Shown here: positions 37,378 through 48,300 of the stretch, piece after piece
How the letters are laid out: each line of letters starts with the position of its first letter
How positions within the stretch are numbered: position 1 is the first letter of the stretch
From: Stratiolaelaps scimitus
Lineage: Eukaryota > Arthropoda > Arachnida > Mesostigmata > Laelapidae
Length of the DNA: 64,000 nucleotides
Reading direction: 5' to 3'
NCBI GenBank assembly: GCA_019614645.1
Contig: JABWDB010000037.1
Location: 1,426,001 to 1,490,000 of the forward strand
Program-made: the position numbers and the translations under genes
The notes under the pieces: generated by a model
Databases searched by the model: none
The model's input: only the letters and a program-made list of their open reading frames with translations
Told to the model about the DNA's origin: nothing

Positions 37378-37428
37378 AAGAGAGAGAGAGAGATCAGGAG
37401 GATGGATTGTATTTGCCACCTCCATTAC
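37108..37428 (+). other. Presumed CASK 3' UTR with long (TA)n
   Basis: After the stop codon the sequence is non-coding on the plus strand for at least 200 bases. It contains a long (TA)n run followed by a GA run. I could not locate a convincing polyadenylation signal, so the transcript end is not fixed. Confidence 0.4.
37308..37370. repeat. (TA)n microsatellite, longest in the window
   Basis: About 60 bases of almost perfect TA dinucleotides, followed by a short GA run at 37379-37392. It lies between the CASK stop codon and an oppositely oriented exon-like block. Confidence 0.95.
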
Positions 37429-37608
37429 CACACAATTCACGAGATAGCTTCCAATGTTGAGGACGAGATTCTGGTTATCTTTGTTGATGGAAACGCCGCT
37501 CGACGGCTGACCACCCGTCGACTTGATGAGGATATGACTGAATCCACCGGCCGATGAGATCCCGTGGACCCGATGAATCACTTCACTGCCTTTCGGAAGT
37601 GGCAAACA
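37429..37608 (-). CDS. Exon-like block of an unrecognised minus-strand gene
   Basis: The reverse strand has an acceptor (CACAATAG), 60 open codons and a candidate donor GTAATG, phase 0 at both ends. The product includes KGSEVIHRVHGISSAGG and HILIKSTGG, later NIGSYLVNCV, which looks like extracellular beta-strand sequence. The acceptor phase matches the donor of the block at 37835-37998, so the two probably belong together. I do not recognise the family. Nothing convincing continues to the left, where the CASK 3' end lies. Confidence 0.4.
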
Positions 37609-37834
37609 CTATTGTGAGCAACGAGAAACTATAGAAGAAGACGCGCAAGACAAATTTGTCGTCGAATAACGAATGAATAGATGACAGAGAGAAGGATGAT
37701 ATATATACGATCCCTTCAATCGCATTTTTATGAAACTTCTAATGGATTGTCAACGGCTACCGAACTCGACCTGTCTTTAAACCCGAGACCAAGATATAGT
37801 ATGGTCATATAGAAGAAGATTAAGCTCTGTGTAC

Positions 37835-37998
37835 CTCGATCTCTACGTGGGGCGGAATAGGCGATTTTCGTGACTTTGAATCATCGAGCTGAACGGCGAT
37901 GGCGACAAGAAGAACGAAGATAAGAAGAAGACCCCAAATGGCAAATCGGATCGCTTGGCGTCGTGTTAAATGTTGAGATACTCTGTTGTTTTTTCTTT
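37835..37998 (-). CDS. Exon-like block encoding a single membrane segment
   Basis: The reverse strand reads 54 codons between an acceptor at CCAG and a GTACAC donor. A basic stretch (HLTRRQAIRFAI) is followed by a strongly hydrophobic segment, WGLLLIFVLLVAIAV, then a polar linker ending PPHVEIE. This is the layout of a type II signal anchor, with a basic cytosolic side. There is no ATG in the open frame, so an upstream exon is needed. Phase 0 at the donor fits the block at 37429-37608. Family unknown. Confidence 0.45.
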
Positions 37999-39406
37999 CT
38001 GGCAAAATGACCCTCAGATTATTCACGGAACAGAATTCTTATGTATGATACGCGTGATGGGAGTAACATGGACACTACAGAAAGAATGACATTACTGCAT
38101 TGTTTTTTTTGTTTTTTATAGCTTATTGTTACTCACATACATATATATATATATATATATTGTGGATGAAATCAGGTAACAGTGAACACTAGGTGACATT
38201 TTGCAAGCCTTTTTACGCTTCGGAATTAAGGCGCTCTCTCCTTACGACGGATACTGTTTTCGTACAAGCCACAGCATATGTTTGTGTGTATTTTACATTG
38301 ATGAGAGTTAGTAACACCCTTTAATTTCATCTTATAATCTATGAAGGTCGTTGCAAAGCTTTGTTAAATTAGTGCATTGGCCATTTTCATGTCGAATGTA
38401 CATAAGGGTTGGGTATTACAATTGTTTCAGGGATGTTAACAAACTGCACACTGTAGATATGGGCGAATTCAAGGGAGGTTTCACAACTAATGGGCTTCAA
38501 GAAAATGCAAACTGTCTCAGATTTCAATGATATTGGCAAGAAAATAAATAAAGAAAAAAAGAATACAAAAATATGTAAATTGTGAAAAATCCCGCTTATT
38601 GGATGCTAAAAAAAACTTGTCAAGAAATTGCTTGCTTCTCGAGGGGTTTTCCAGGATGAATTGGATGGTTGACATTTAAGTCTAACTTCGTATTTTTTGT
38701 CAGAAGGGGAAGATCACTTTCAAAATGACATAATCTTGATCTCTCGTTATGTCAAATGGCCACAATTAAGATGCTGATAATTAGATCAAATGTCGAACTT
38801 TTGTGTACTGAGTCATATGTCTGTGTTTTTGAGCCTGATCAAGATAGATATTCGCGTAGAGATTTTGATGGAATTGACTAGTAAAAACAAACCCTATATT
38901 ACACCATTGTCATCATCGTCATTGACAATCATCTGAACTAACTGTTTGATTGATTTCCCCTTAATTAATAGAAGAGTCAGAGATAAGCAAGGTGTTATCT
39001 ATGCTGACGTTGCTACGCAGAGCTCGTATCATCAATTTTGACGTTCTTTAGAAAAAAAAGTCACAACGGCCATAACAAATTCGAAGAAATATTGCCACAG
39101 AATTAGAGCACGTAACCGAACAACAGTTAACGCTCCGACGCACAGACACGTTCACGTATTTATTCCGACTTTTGCTGCAAAACAGATCCCAATTATTTGG
39201 TAGAAAAAAACTATTACTTTCTCTTACTCGAACGCTGACTTACTGATGAGCATGGAAAATGATCTGCCTGTACAGTACTACTATACGCGATGAAGGAGAT
39301 GTATGAAAAAGTATTATTATTCCATACAATATCATACCAAGTTAAGTTATTGTCTCGTTGAGTTCTAACAACAGTGAACCGATAGATATGACGATGATAT
39401 GCGCGC

Positions 39407-39455
<49 letters not shown>

Positions 39456-39597
39456 GTACACATCTAGCAAAATCGACCGTTACATGAGATCGTTGTTGGT
39501 GTAGAACCGTTAGCTGATAACGAATTGACTAATTGATTGATAAAATGCTAACATGACTCAGCATGAGAGATGCTCCTCGTTATTGGGTCCCCACCTT
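37999..39597. other. Non-coding stretch, nothing recognised
   Basis: AT-rich DNA with (TA)n runs at 38139-38160 and 39412-39453. No coding signal or family-assignable repeat was identified. Confidence 0.5.
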
Positions 39598-39733
39598 TCA
39601 ATGCTTAATTATCCAATGCTTAATTATTATGACTCGAGTTTTTCTTTTCTCTCTCCTTATCTGATCGGCTAACATTTCGATAAGTTCAACATCCTCATCC
39701 GTTTGCTCGTACAAGTCTATTCGAAATTGGCCG
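39598..39733 (-). CDS. Possible exon, charged helical product, unrecognised
   Basis: After a good acceptor (TCTCTTGTCTCATATAG) the reverse strand reads 44 codons to TGA. The first part, QFRIDLYEQTDEDVELIEML followed by ADQIRREKRKT, is strongly charged and helix-like. The end (IIIKHWIIKH) is repetitive, so the true exon may end earlier at a weak GTCATA donor. Phase fits the small block at 39797-39858 across a 63-base intron. Confidence 0.3.
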
Positions 39734-39796
39734 CTATATGAGACAAGAGAAACTGATGTACAGCCTAGACCCATATACAATTCCGAAGCTCTTCAC

Positions 39797-39858
39797 CTTG
39801 GGTATCTTCTCGCTGAAGGTTGTCCTTCGTGCTCCGACCCGCATTTTCCATGAAGACT
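39797..39858 (-). CDS. Possible short exon upstream of 39598-39733
   Basis: Acceptor ACTCTCTCTAG and donor GTGAAG bound 62 bases. The frame whose phase fits the next block reads SLHGKCGSEHEGQPSARRYP. Splice signals are good, but the product has no recognised family and other frames are also open, so this is weak. Confidence 0.22.
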
Positions 39859-40675
39859 CTAGAGAGAGTGCGTGTGTGAACGGCACCGGTGCATTAGTGA
39901 ATGACCGATAAAATACATTGGACACCGAGGATGGCCGATGTTCAATTGGCAATCGGTGAAGATTAACTGGGAGAAATTTCTGTACTCAAACTAGTTATGT
40001 TCCATACCTTTCATCGGGTTTTTCCACGCCTTTCGGATCAAGTAATTTCTCACATAGAATCAACTTGTTTGTAATATTGTGCCCTCTGAAAAGAAACTCT
40101 ATTTTTGTGTTCTAGTTGTTCGAACTCTTCAGGAAGTAAGTACGAAACAGTAGTGTATACTTGAAAGGTATTCTCATTACGAGCGTCGGGTGCCCCACAA
40201 GGTCACTTGCAGATCAAATTTTCAAATTGTTCATTCGTAATGTGCGATCGCTTTGTCGATCAAGCCAGCTCGCGACATTTCGGATCTACTTGAATGATTT
40301 TCTTAATACAAACACCAGCTCAAATTTCATGCATCGCACAACGGGGGCGTAGAACTAGGAGCTCTTTGACAGGTCATCGTGCACGCACCTGACGTGGCGC
40401 GATCACCGTATTATCGCGATACATGTATATGGCCAAACGGTAACAATTTTTTTTACCGTTAATTACATGTAGCTTAAGTGACTAATGCTGATTTGTTGTT
40501 TAACTCAGCTTGAATCTCGTATTTGAAGCATTGTTTTGCTAATATCTCGTAAGCATATTCGGCAATAATTCGTATTTATATTAATATTGAGGATTTTTTA
40601 TTTTATTGTTGTTGTTATTATTATTATTACGAGTATTATAATTATACCGTAATTACTGTTTTCTTTATGACTACG

Positions 40676-40707
<32 letters not shown>

Positions 40708-41753
40708 CATATGTGTGTCTGTCTGTACACATGCTGAACGCTGCCTATTGAAACTAATATTAACGTATTAATTATTATGACAATTATCATCGACGACATA
40801 TACGTAGCTGCTAGATAGAATTGTGGAATAGTAATAATAATTGAGTATAATTATTATAATTAGTCTTACAAGTGGAATAGTTGTAATAATAATAATAATA
40901 GTAAATGTTACATCTGCATATGATGATTATTATTCTAAGTATATTATCAATGAATGTTATTTAAACACAACAATTGATAGCAAGAATATGGTAATGAATT
41001 ATTCGAATGGTGGTTACTAGGTAAAGTTATATAGATTATTAAGCTGGCAATAACAGCAGCATGCAGAACACGATGTTAATAAGTTACACGACAGAACCAT
41101 TAGTGCAATACAACACAACGCAAAACAATGAATTCGTATAGCGAAATGTCATTAGACACAGACTATTATGCGAGCACAATAATAGTATTAAGCAGTGTAA
41201 TTATGTCGGCTATTATCAAATAGCACTAATAGTAACAATTAGTGATATTATTATATAATGACATTAGATGAAATTCGAGTATCGCAGTCAATTGCAATGC
41301 GTGAAACATGAAATTGTTTTAAACAACGATGACACTAAAAAAAAATCACCGTTTTTTTTTGAACTGAGAAACGAGCCAAATATACGACCTTAAGCAATAT
41401 ATAGAACGAAACAATTAATTTCACAATTACAATGAGAGAGAGTAATTCAAATCGAATACGAAAAGCGATCACTCGTATAATGGCAGTGATGTTACTAACG
41501 TTGATGGTAAAATGAATCTAACAGCAAATAACTGTTATATACAATACATGGTGGCAGCGACGATTTTCCACGAATAAAACACATTTCGCTAAATGTAGCC
41601 ATATTATAAATATAGACTGTTGAAATATAAATACCATAGACAATATAATTACGATGATCATAACTAATAAAGCAATTGCATTGGATTGATGGCCAAATGC
41701 CGAATTATCTTTGACCCGTGATGGTCACGATAGGAACAAGACGCATCGATGAG

Positions 41754-41791
<38 letters not shown>

Positions 41792-42229
41792 ATGATGCAT
41801 GAGAATTGGTCACAGGCTACGATCTTCATAATCACACAATAAATACGATTATTATTACAGTCATTACGATATAAATATAGCTAATTAGCATAGTAATGAT
41901 TCTAACGATAATTATAACGAAACGACTAACAGTACCCAATTATAACAACTCTTAACATGAAAATGTTATATATATATATATAAATATACAGGGAAGACTG
42001 AACGAACACTTGAACGAAGATTGATGGAGGAAGGCAGACAGTAAGGCGAAGAAGAGGGAAATACGAACACACAAAAACTAATTAACTAACACAATAAAGT
42101 GTAACGAAAACCAATTACCATTTCGAAGAAGTAACGTTGTTATTATTCTTAGGTAATATAATAGTAACCTATGACACTGGAAAGTATATGATGTGCGAAA
42201 ATCTCCATGGCGACTCAACGTGACAACAT
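39859..42229. other. Very AT-rich intergenic stretch
   Basis: Runs of ATT/TAA and (TA)n (40676-40701, 41758-41786) dominate. No exon or mobile element was recognised. Confidence 0.6.
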
Positions 42230-42313
42230 TTAATCGAGGACATTAGCGATGATCTTCTCAAGGCTGACCTTTCGGAGTTCGTTTTCAATAATGGGTCTTA
42301 GAACGTTCTCCAC
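42230..42313 (-). CDS. Terminal exon of group 7/takeout-like gene
   Basis: A textbook acceptor (CGAATTTTCAG) is followed by 27 codons and TAA. VENVLRPIIENELRKVSLEK is an amphipathic helix like the C-terminal helix of group 7 allergens. Phase 0 start. Confidence 0.6.
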   Translation of the reverse strand: MENVLRPIIENELRKVSLEKIIANVLD

Positions 42314-45300
42314 CTGAAAATTCGAGGGAAGAAAAATGGCGCTGTTATTACAAGAAGAGAAAGATCTGCGTTTCGATACATCGAGATACGGGGTGTCGGA
42401 ATCAAACTGTGAACGAAAAAAACCGATGTTAATTAGACATTTCGGGGGGGGGTATTTGTGGGTTAGGTCGTTAGAAGGTTTTAGGTGTGACACTCTCAGC
42501 CAACATTTGACGTCCACAGCACTGTCAGGTCGTTACACTCGGCCGTACTGTTGGCTTCGGATACACGCTCGTCGATATCATTGTTCAGTCCGACCTTGCG
42601 GTCGCTCCAAGACTGCACCGTTACGGAAAGGCCCCTGTGGCCTAGTGCGGTCCTGCGCCGGGTGTGGCACCCCTCCCAATCTGCACCAGGCCAGACTCCA
42701 GCAGAGAGTGCGGAACGGTAGCAGGGCGTCGAACTGTCGAGACCCAACTCGGGCGCGGAAATAAGTTGGCTGAGATAAAATTTATTGAAGATGAATGGGG
42801 GCGATAGGCTTTTAGCAGGGATCGATCCTGAGCCGTCTAGCCTTGTTAGTTGAACCTCTATTAAACTAAAATGTTGTTTTAGATATATATTTTATATAAC
42901 CTGAATAAAGATTATATACACACAAAGGGTACACACCCCCTGCTAAAGTTGTGTGTAAATAAAAATAAAAGACAATATAAATATTAAAAAAAGAAGAGTG
43001 GTTTAGAAAAATATACAGCGGTTTGTATTTCCTAAAATCACACTAATAATAGTCTTGTATACAGTTACTGCCGAAAGCACTACCGTGGACGTTGGCTGTA
43101 GGTGAGCCCGGAAAATGCATTTATTTTAATTACTGACAACGAAACTACACCAGCTACATCACTTAAAAATTACCACATCAAACTAGGATTGATCTGGTGA
43201 TTCTTTTAAGGATGCTGCTGAGTTTCCCCATAGTTTTCGGGGTAACGGGATTAATATCGGAATTTCGAGGCTCTCGAGCTGTATATATTGAGTTCCAAAA
43301 AAAATTGGCTAAAATCACCTTAATTTCCACAATGTGTAGAGCGGCGGTAGTACTTAAATTCGCGGAGAATAAATGCGTATATCTTTGTAACAATTCGGTA
43401 TATCTGTCGCAGAATTGGCTCGGATAATCGAATAGTTCACGAAGATCGAAGACAAATCTTCAACAGTTTCCTGTTGATCTTATCGCATCTGTTGCTTCTG
43501 ACGTGAGCACGCTAATTGTAATACAACAACTTGGTCCGGTGTCATGATGGCTCAGGTTCTATCTTTGTCTTCGGGCTCAAAACCGCTTGGAAGAGCCGAA
43601 GTAGATCAGCGTAAATCAGGATGATGGTGATAAGAATGTCGACAAAGGATGACGGTGATGATAATCAAGATTATTTTCATTACGTGAGTCTTAGAGTTTC
43701 TCTTTATGGCGCGGTATCGACGTATTGTTTATGTATGTGCAAAAAAACCTCACTGCTAAGGCCACGATTGGTCCCAGTACAAAATAGTGTGGGGGGGGGG
43801 GGGGGGGTCAGTTCCAAACCCTCCAAACAGTTCCATCTTAAAGGTGATAATTAGTCATTTGAGCCAATCAAGATTACGTTGTTCTCTCACTGGCCGATTG
43901 TTATTACAAAGGGATATCTTCTTATGGGAAATTTCTGTAAATCCGTTCATGCTCGTTCCGGGGATCTTAGAAGTATATTAAATGATTATTTTTCGAATAA
44001 AATTTTATTTGTAAAAATAGTGCGTATTTGACGAATTTTTTTGAACGGATCTAAGCGTTAGCGGAAAGTTTGCCGCTCGAATATAGTAATTAATTAGAAT
44101 AGTTTATCACAACGAAAGCATTGGCCTATTAAAAATCCGATAATAATAGTCAACTTTCATGTTCAATTTTCGAATGTTTAAGATGACAACCCCTCAGCGT
44201 AAAGTGCTGGAAATAACATGTTGATGATAAACATTGGTCCAAGCATAAAAAAAAAACAAATATCCTATTGCAACTTGTTGTTGGCAAAGACACTGAAGGA
44301 GGTAAAGGAACATGGCTATAATACCTTGCGCCGTATTCGGTCCCGGTTCGAATTCATGGCGAACTGCAAAGCCCTACGGACAGCCCAGTTGAGCGCGCGT
44401 GACGCACCGGTGAATTTATGGACTCGGCAGCGACCAACTTCGACAACCTGAAATGTAGCGATGCATCAACCCGTGTTCACACAAAAATCAACATCGAGAT
44501 TTGACTTGTTTCAATTTGACATTCGTGACTTTAGTCATTGAGGCTAAATTTACCACTTGACGGCATGTATACATTATCATATAACAACTAAAGGTTTGAT
44601 GGTGTTTTACTAAGTGGCCATATAAATTCGTTTCGATATTTTGAGGTAACGCTAGAGGAGTCTCAGGTGATTCTCTACTTTTTGCTAATTCACATTAAGA
44701 TTCACTGTGGATGTTAATTTCCCTAGAAAGCACCTCCAATAGGCATATTTCGAAATATCGCTATAATCCACAAAAGTACCTAATATATAGAGTCTCGCAA
44801 ATCGGCTAACCTTAAAGAGTAACAAATGGGAGGTATGTTCGGCAAGCCTGATGTGGAGCGTTGCAGCCAGCTTTTCCAATGAACCGTCGAATCTCCCTTC
44901 AAATTTGATTGGTGACACGGGCTCGTACCGGTACCTAAAAGGGGTAAGTAAAAAAAACCTATGTCAAGAAGACGACAAATGTGTATCTGATGGCGGAGCG
45001 TACGAGGACTCAAACGTTAGTAAGATTGACGATCCGCGAATAATCCTCACTTGCATGAAGGGATCATTGATGATGGTCGTGCATATTCGACCTCTTCGAT
45101 GCGGCTAGCATTTACTGTGCCTGTCGGGGTCACCTTTGCTTATTCTCTTCCTTACTTGTACCTGGCAAGAATCTTCAGATAAAGAAAGATGATAAAGAAC
45201 TCCAAAGATTCTACTGAGCTGAGGCCTGTCAGATAGGGGAACGGCTGAGGGTCAGCTCGAACAAAAAAAAAACAGCATTTACTGTGCCAACTTCAGTTAC

Positions 45301-48300
45301 CTTCAACTTCCGAAATCTAGATTGTTAAGTGTACGGGTTTCAATCCCAATGAATAAATATCGCTTTGATACTTACTGGAAGAATATGCTCAGATTTGTTA
45401 CGGCAAGGTCCGCTAGTAGGATTCCTTCATTTGCCAATAGGGAGACGTTACCCTGGCGGTGTAGTGACATAAGACCGCCTATACGAACCTAGATTTCGAA
45501 ATTTCAATAACCAATAATGTATCCGTCCGTTAGATATGCTGTGGTCTATTGTAAATCATGTTTTGTAATTCAAGTAAATAAAGATAAAAATCATGTTTTG
45601 TAAATATTCAAGATAATAATGATTTGTTATTGTGGATAGAAAAGCAAATAGCCCTTCAGAGGCATTTTGGTTCTCTGCTAAGAAGAGTCAGTTAGCATTC
45701 GCTGGTATCTCTGGCTGTGACTTATCAACCAACAACACTTGTGGGGCGGTTTGCGGCACACAAGTGCGTGTCCGCTATCACGTAGATGACGTAAACAATA
45801 TCTGCGCGTAAACTCAGCTGTCACTCCACAGATGACTTTCACAGATTAATTGCAAAAAAAAACAAGCGAATTGTAACGGTCTAACTGCAAGAACAATTCG
45901 ATCAATACCACGGACTCGATCTGATGAGCGTCTGTAGTTCGGGTTTGGTCGGGAGCTGAACGAAAGAGGATTAATTACTATATCTGCAGAACGAGCACTG
46001 CTTGGTTATATATTCCTTTAGTAGAAGAAATCACCCGAGCTTATTATCGTATTACAGTTTTACTGAACAAATTTAGCATAAATTATTAAATATGATTAGC
46101 ATGAAAAATTATTGCAAAAGGACAATGACTTTTTCCCTGAAAGCAAAAGGGACATTGAGTTCTGTCAAATGGTCGTATTCGGGGTTCGCCTTATCATCCA
46201 ACGGTTCCACCTCAAACAAGATGATCTCGCCTCGTAGCGAACTCCGACTTCAGACGCGAGTGATTTACAAGATACGGGCAATTCACGCACTTTATATAAG
46301 TAACATCCAGCTCATATGTCTCAATTAGCTAGTAGTCCAGGTAATATCCTGTGGGATGGGGATGACGTTATTACTTTTTTACTGACTTGTATTATTGCAA
46401 GGCAGGCGACACCCAGTAAAGCGACTAGAGTTCTTATCCGCGCCACGTAAAATTCACGACACCCGCCATGGAAACATGTTGTTCAACTTGGTCGATACGA
46501 GCGGCGGTTTCGGCACAAATAGTGCACCGGCCACTCCGCAACCGGCTGGAAGCGATGGCAGACAAGTTGTTCGCTCGTCAGGTTTCTCAAGACCCCGGTA
46601 TATTCGGATGTCTGCGGAGTCATGCAGCTCACTGATGGAGGGGAACCGTACAAGATCTTGCGAGATATCACGGCTCTCCATGAGTGTGCCTAGCGTGCAC
46701 TCGATCAAACACTTCAATGTGTTTCTTTAGATTAGGTCTTCAAACGGTGGAGCAGTATTGATATATAGGAACATCTAGACCCTTGTAGAGAGTTGTTTGG
46801 CATTCGGGTTTTCTTCACAATCAAACACCTAAAAAGTATGTTCCAGATTAGCAAGCGTACTACCGCAGTCATATGCAGATGAATTCACGCACATAACTGT
46901 TAGATTTGATTATTTTGCTATTTATACAATACTACTGGCTGTATCGATAGTGGACTGCAAAAGCAGTTGGCTATTTTCGGAGTGTAAAGGAGCATACAAT
47001 TTGAAGTTATCTTTATAAAACTTATAAGATACCCCCACAGGAAGATCTCTCTTTAGATTCGCACCAAAGACACACAACAATCAGGCCCCTAAACATGATC
47101 CTGAGGGGAAACTCCTGAGGGCCGAGGTCCATATGAGCCAAATTTGCGATTCAAGTTTAAAGCAAAAAGTCTGATTCGTGAGGTAGCTTCCGGTCCAGTT
47201 TACGGTTTTAACGTTGACGGAGTTTGGAAATGACTATATGGTGGTTAACACGGTCAAAAGTCTTGGTAAAATTAAGGTATATACGGTCAAAGTCAACCCC
47301 GGACTTCAACAAAGCAGCCACGTAATCAATCGCCTTTAGAAGCTGTGTCTCGGTTGACCTCCCTTCTATGAAATCGTGCTGGTATGTGTTTATCAAGGAA
47401 ATTTAGTTTAAGGAGAGATCGTGATAAATGTGGTCAACCAAAAAAGGTTTTCGGGCTGACTCTCAGCCAACATTTAACACTGTCCACGGTACTGCTACTG
47501 TGGTCAAGCATAATTTTCTCAAACAAGAGCCACGCTCTTGTGGAACACCATCGAACAGGAAGCTAAGTGCCTACATTGCCTTAACATTTACCTTCGTGAA
47601 CAGTCGCCACGCGCGAGAGTCTAACGAGGCTAGGCACACTGCCCTCCTCGTATCAGCGGCTAAACATAAGCTTAAGAGACCAAAGCAACGCCAGCTATTT
47701 GTACAGAATTGACGGAATATTATTGGGCGTACGGCTACGTCTTTGAGGGAGCTGGTTTGTATATCGTTTGCTGAATACTGTCTACTGTGATGTCAAAACT
47801 AAGACAGATGAGACGAATTGGAGCACTAACAGGTGGGGATCAGGCTGACGGACAAAGTCTGAACCAAAAAACTCTTTAAAGGCTTCGACATCATGTCGGA
47901 GTCATCTGTCTCTAGGGCGCCATTCATTTTTATGGCCCCTATACCATCTTTAGCGTTAATACGCTTATTCGCTTATCTGAAGAACTCCCTATTGTCTTTG
48001 AGGTTTCGACGAATTCGTGCAAAATACGGAGTCGAGTGGACGCTTCAGCCAACCGCGACGCCGGGCGAGAATTGCTTAATCGCGAGGGGGACTCAGCAAG
48101 TTGAAAAAGGCCGTTACGGATACATTCGATAGATGAATATTTTCATAGATTCCTCCTGACATAGGTTGTTAACAAATTATCATAACAATTAGCTCTGATT
48201 TTCTACCAGTTCCAAACGCTACTAGTCAAACATACAGACAAAAATGAGCGCTTCAGCATAATAACATGCTTAGACACATTCATTTTTCAGCAGGGAGAGG

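Larger units (their letters stand above)
46396..48140 (-). mobile_element. Degraded Jockey/CR1-like LINE
   Basis: Reading the minus strand from right to left gives the reverse transcriptase in order. GALETDDSDMMSKPLKSFF comes first, then GSVPSLVRLSRVATVHEGKC and FEKIM. Next come QHDFIEGRSTETQLLKAIDY and VDFDRIYLNFTKTFDRVNHH, then a corrupted VPQGS-type block and FYKDNFKLYAPLHSENSQLL. Stops and frameshifts interrupt it, and a SINE of family B sits inside (47449-47525). It lies in the large intron of the group 7-like gene. Confidence 0.75.

Noticed and set aside
37306..37428. Continuation of the minus-strand frame into the (TA)n
   Set aside because: It becomes a Tyr-Ile dipeptide repeat from microsatellite sequence; the exon more likely ends at the GTAATG donor.
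42336..42764. 142-codon plus-strand open frame
   Set aside because: Crosses SINE fragments and lies opposite the terminal exon of the group 7-like gene.
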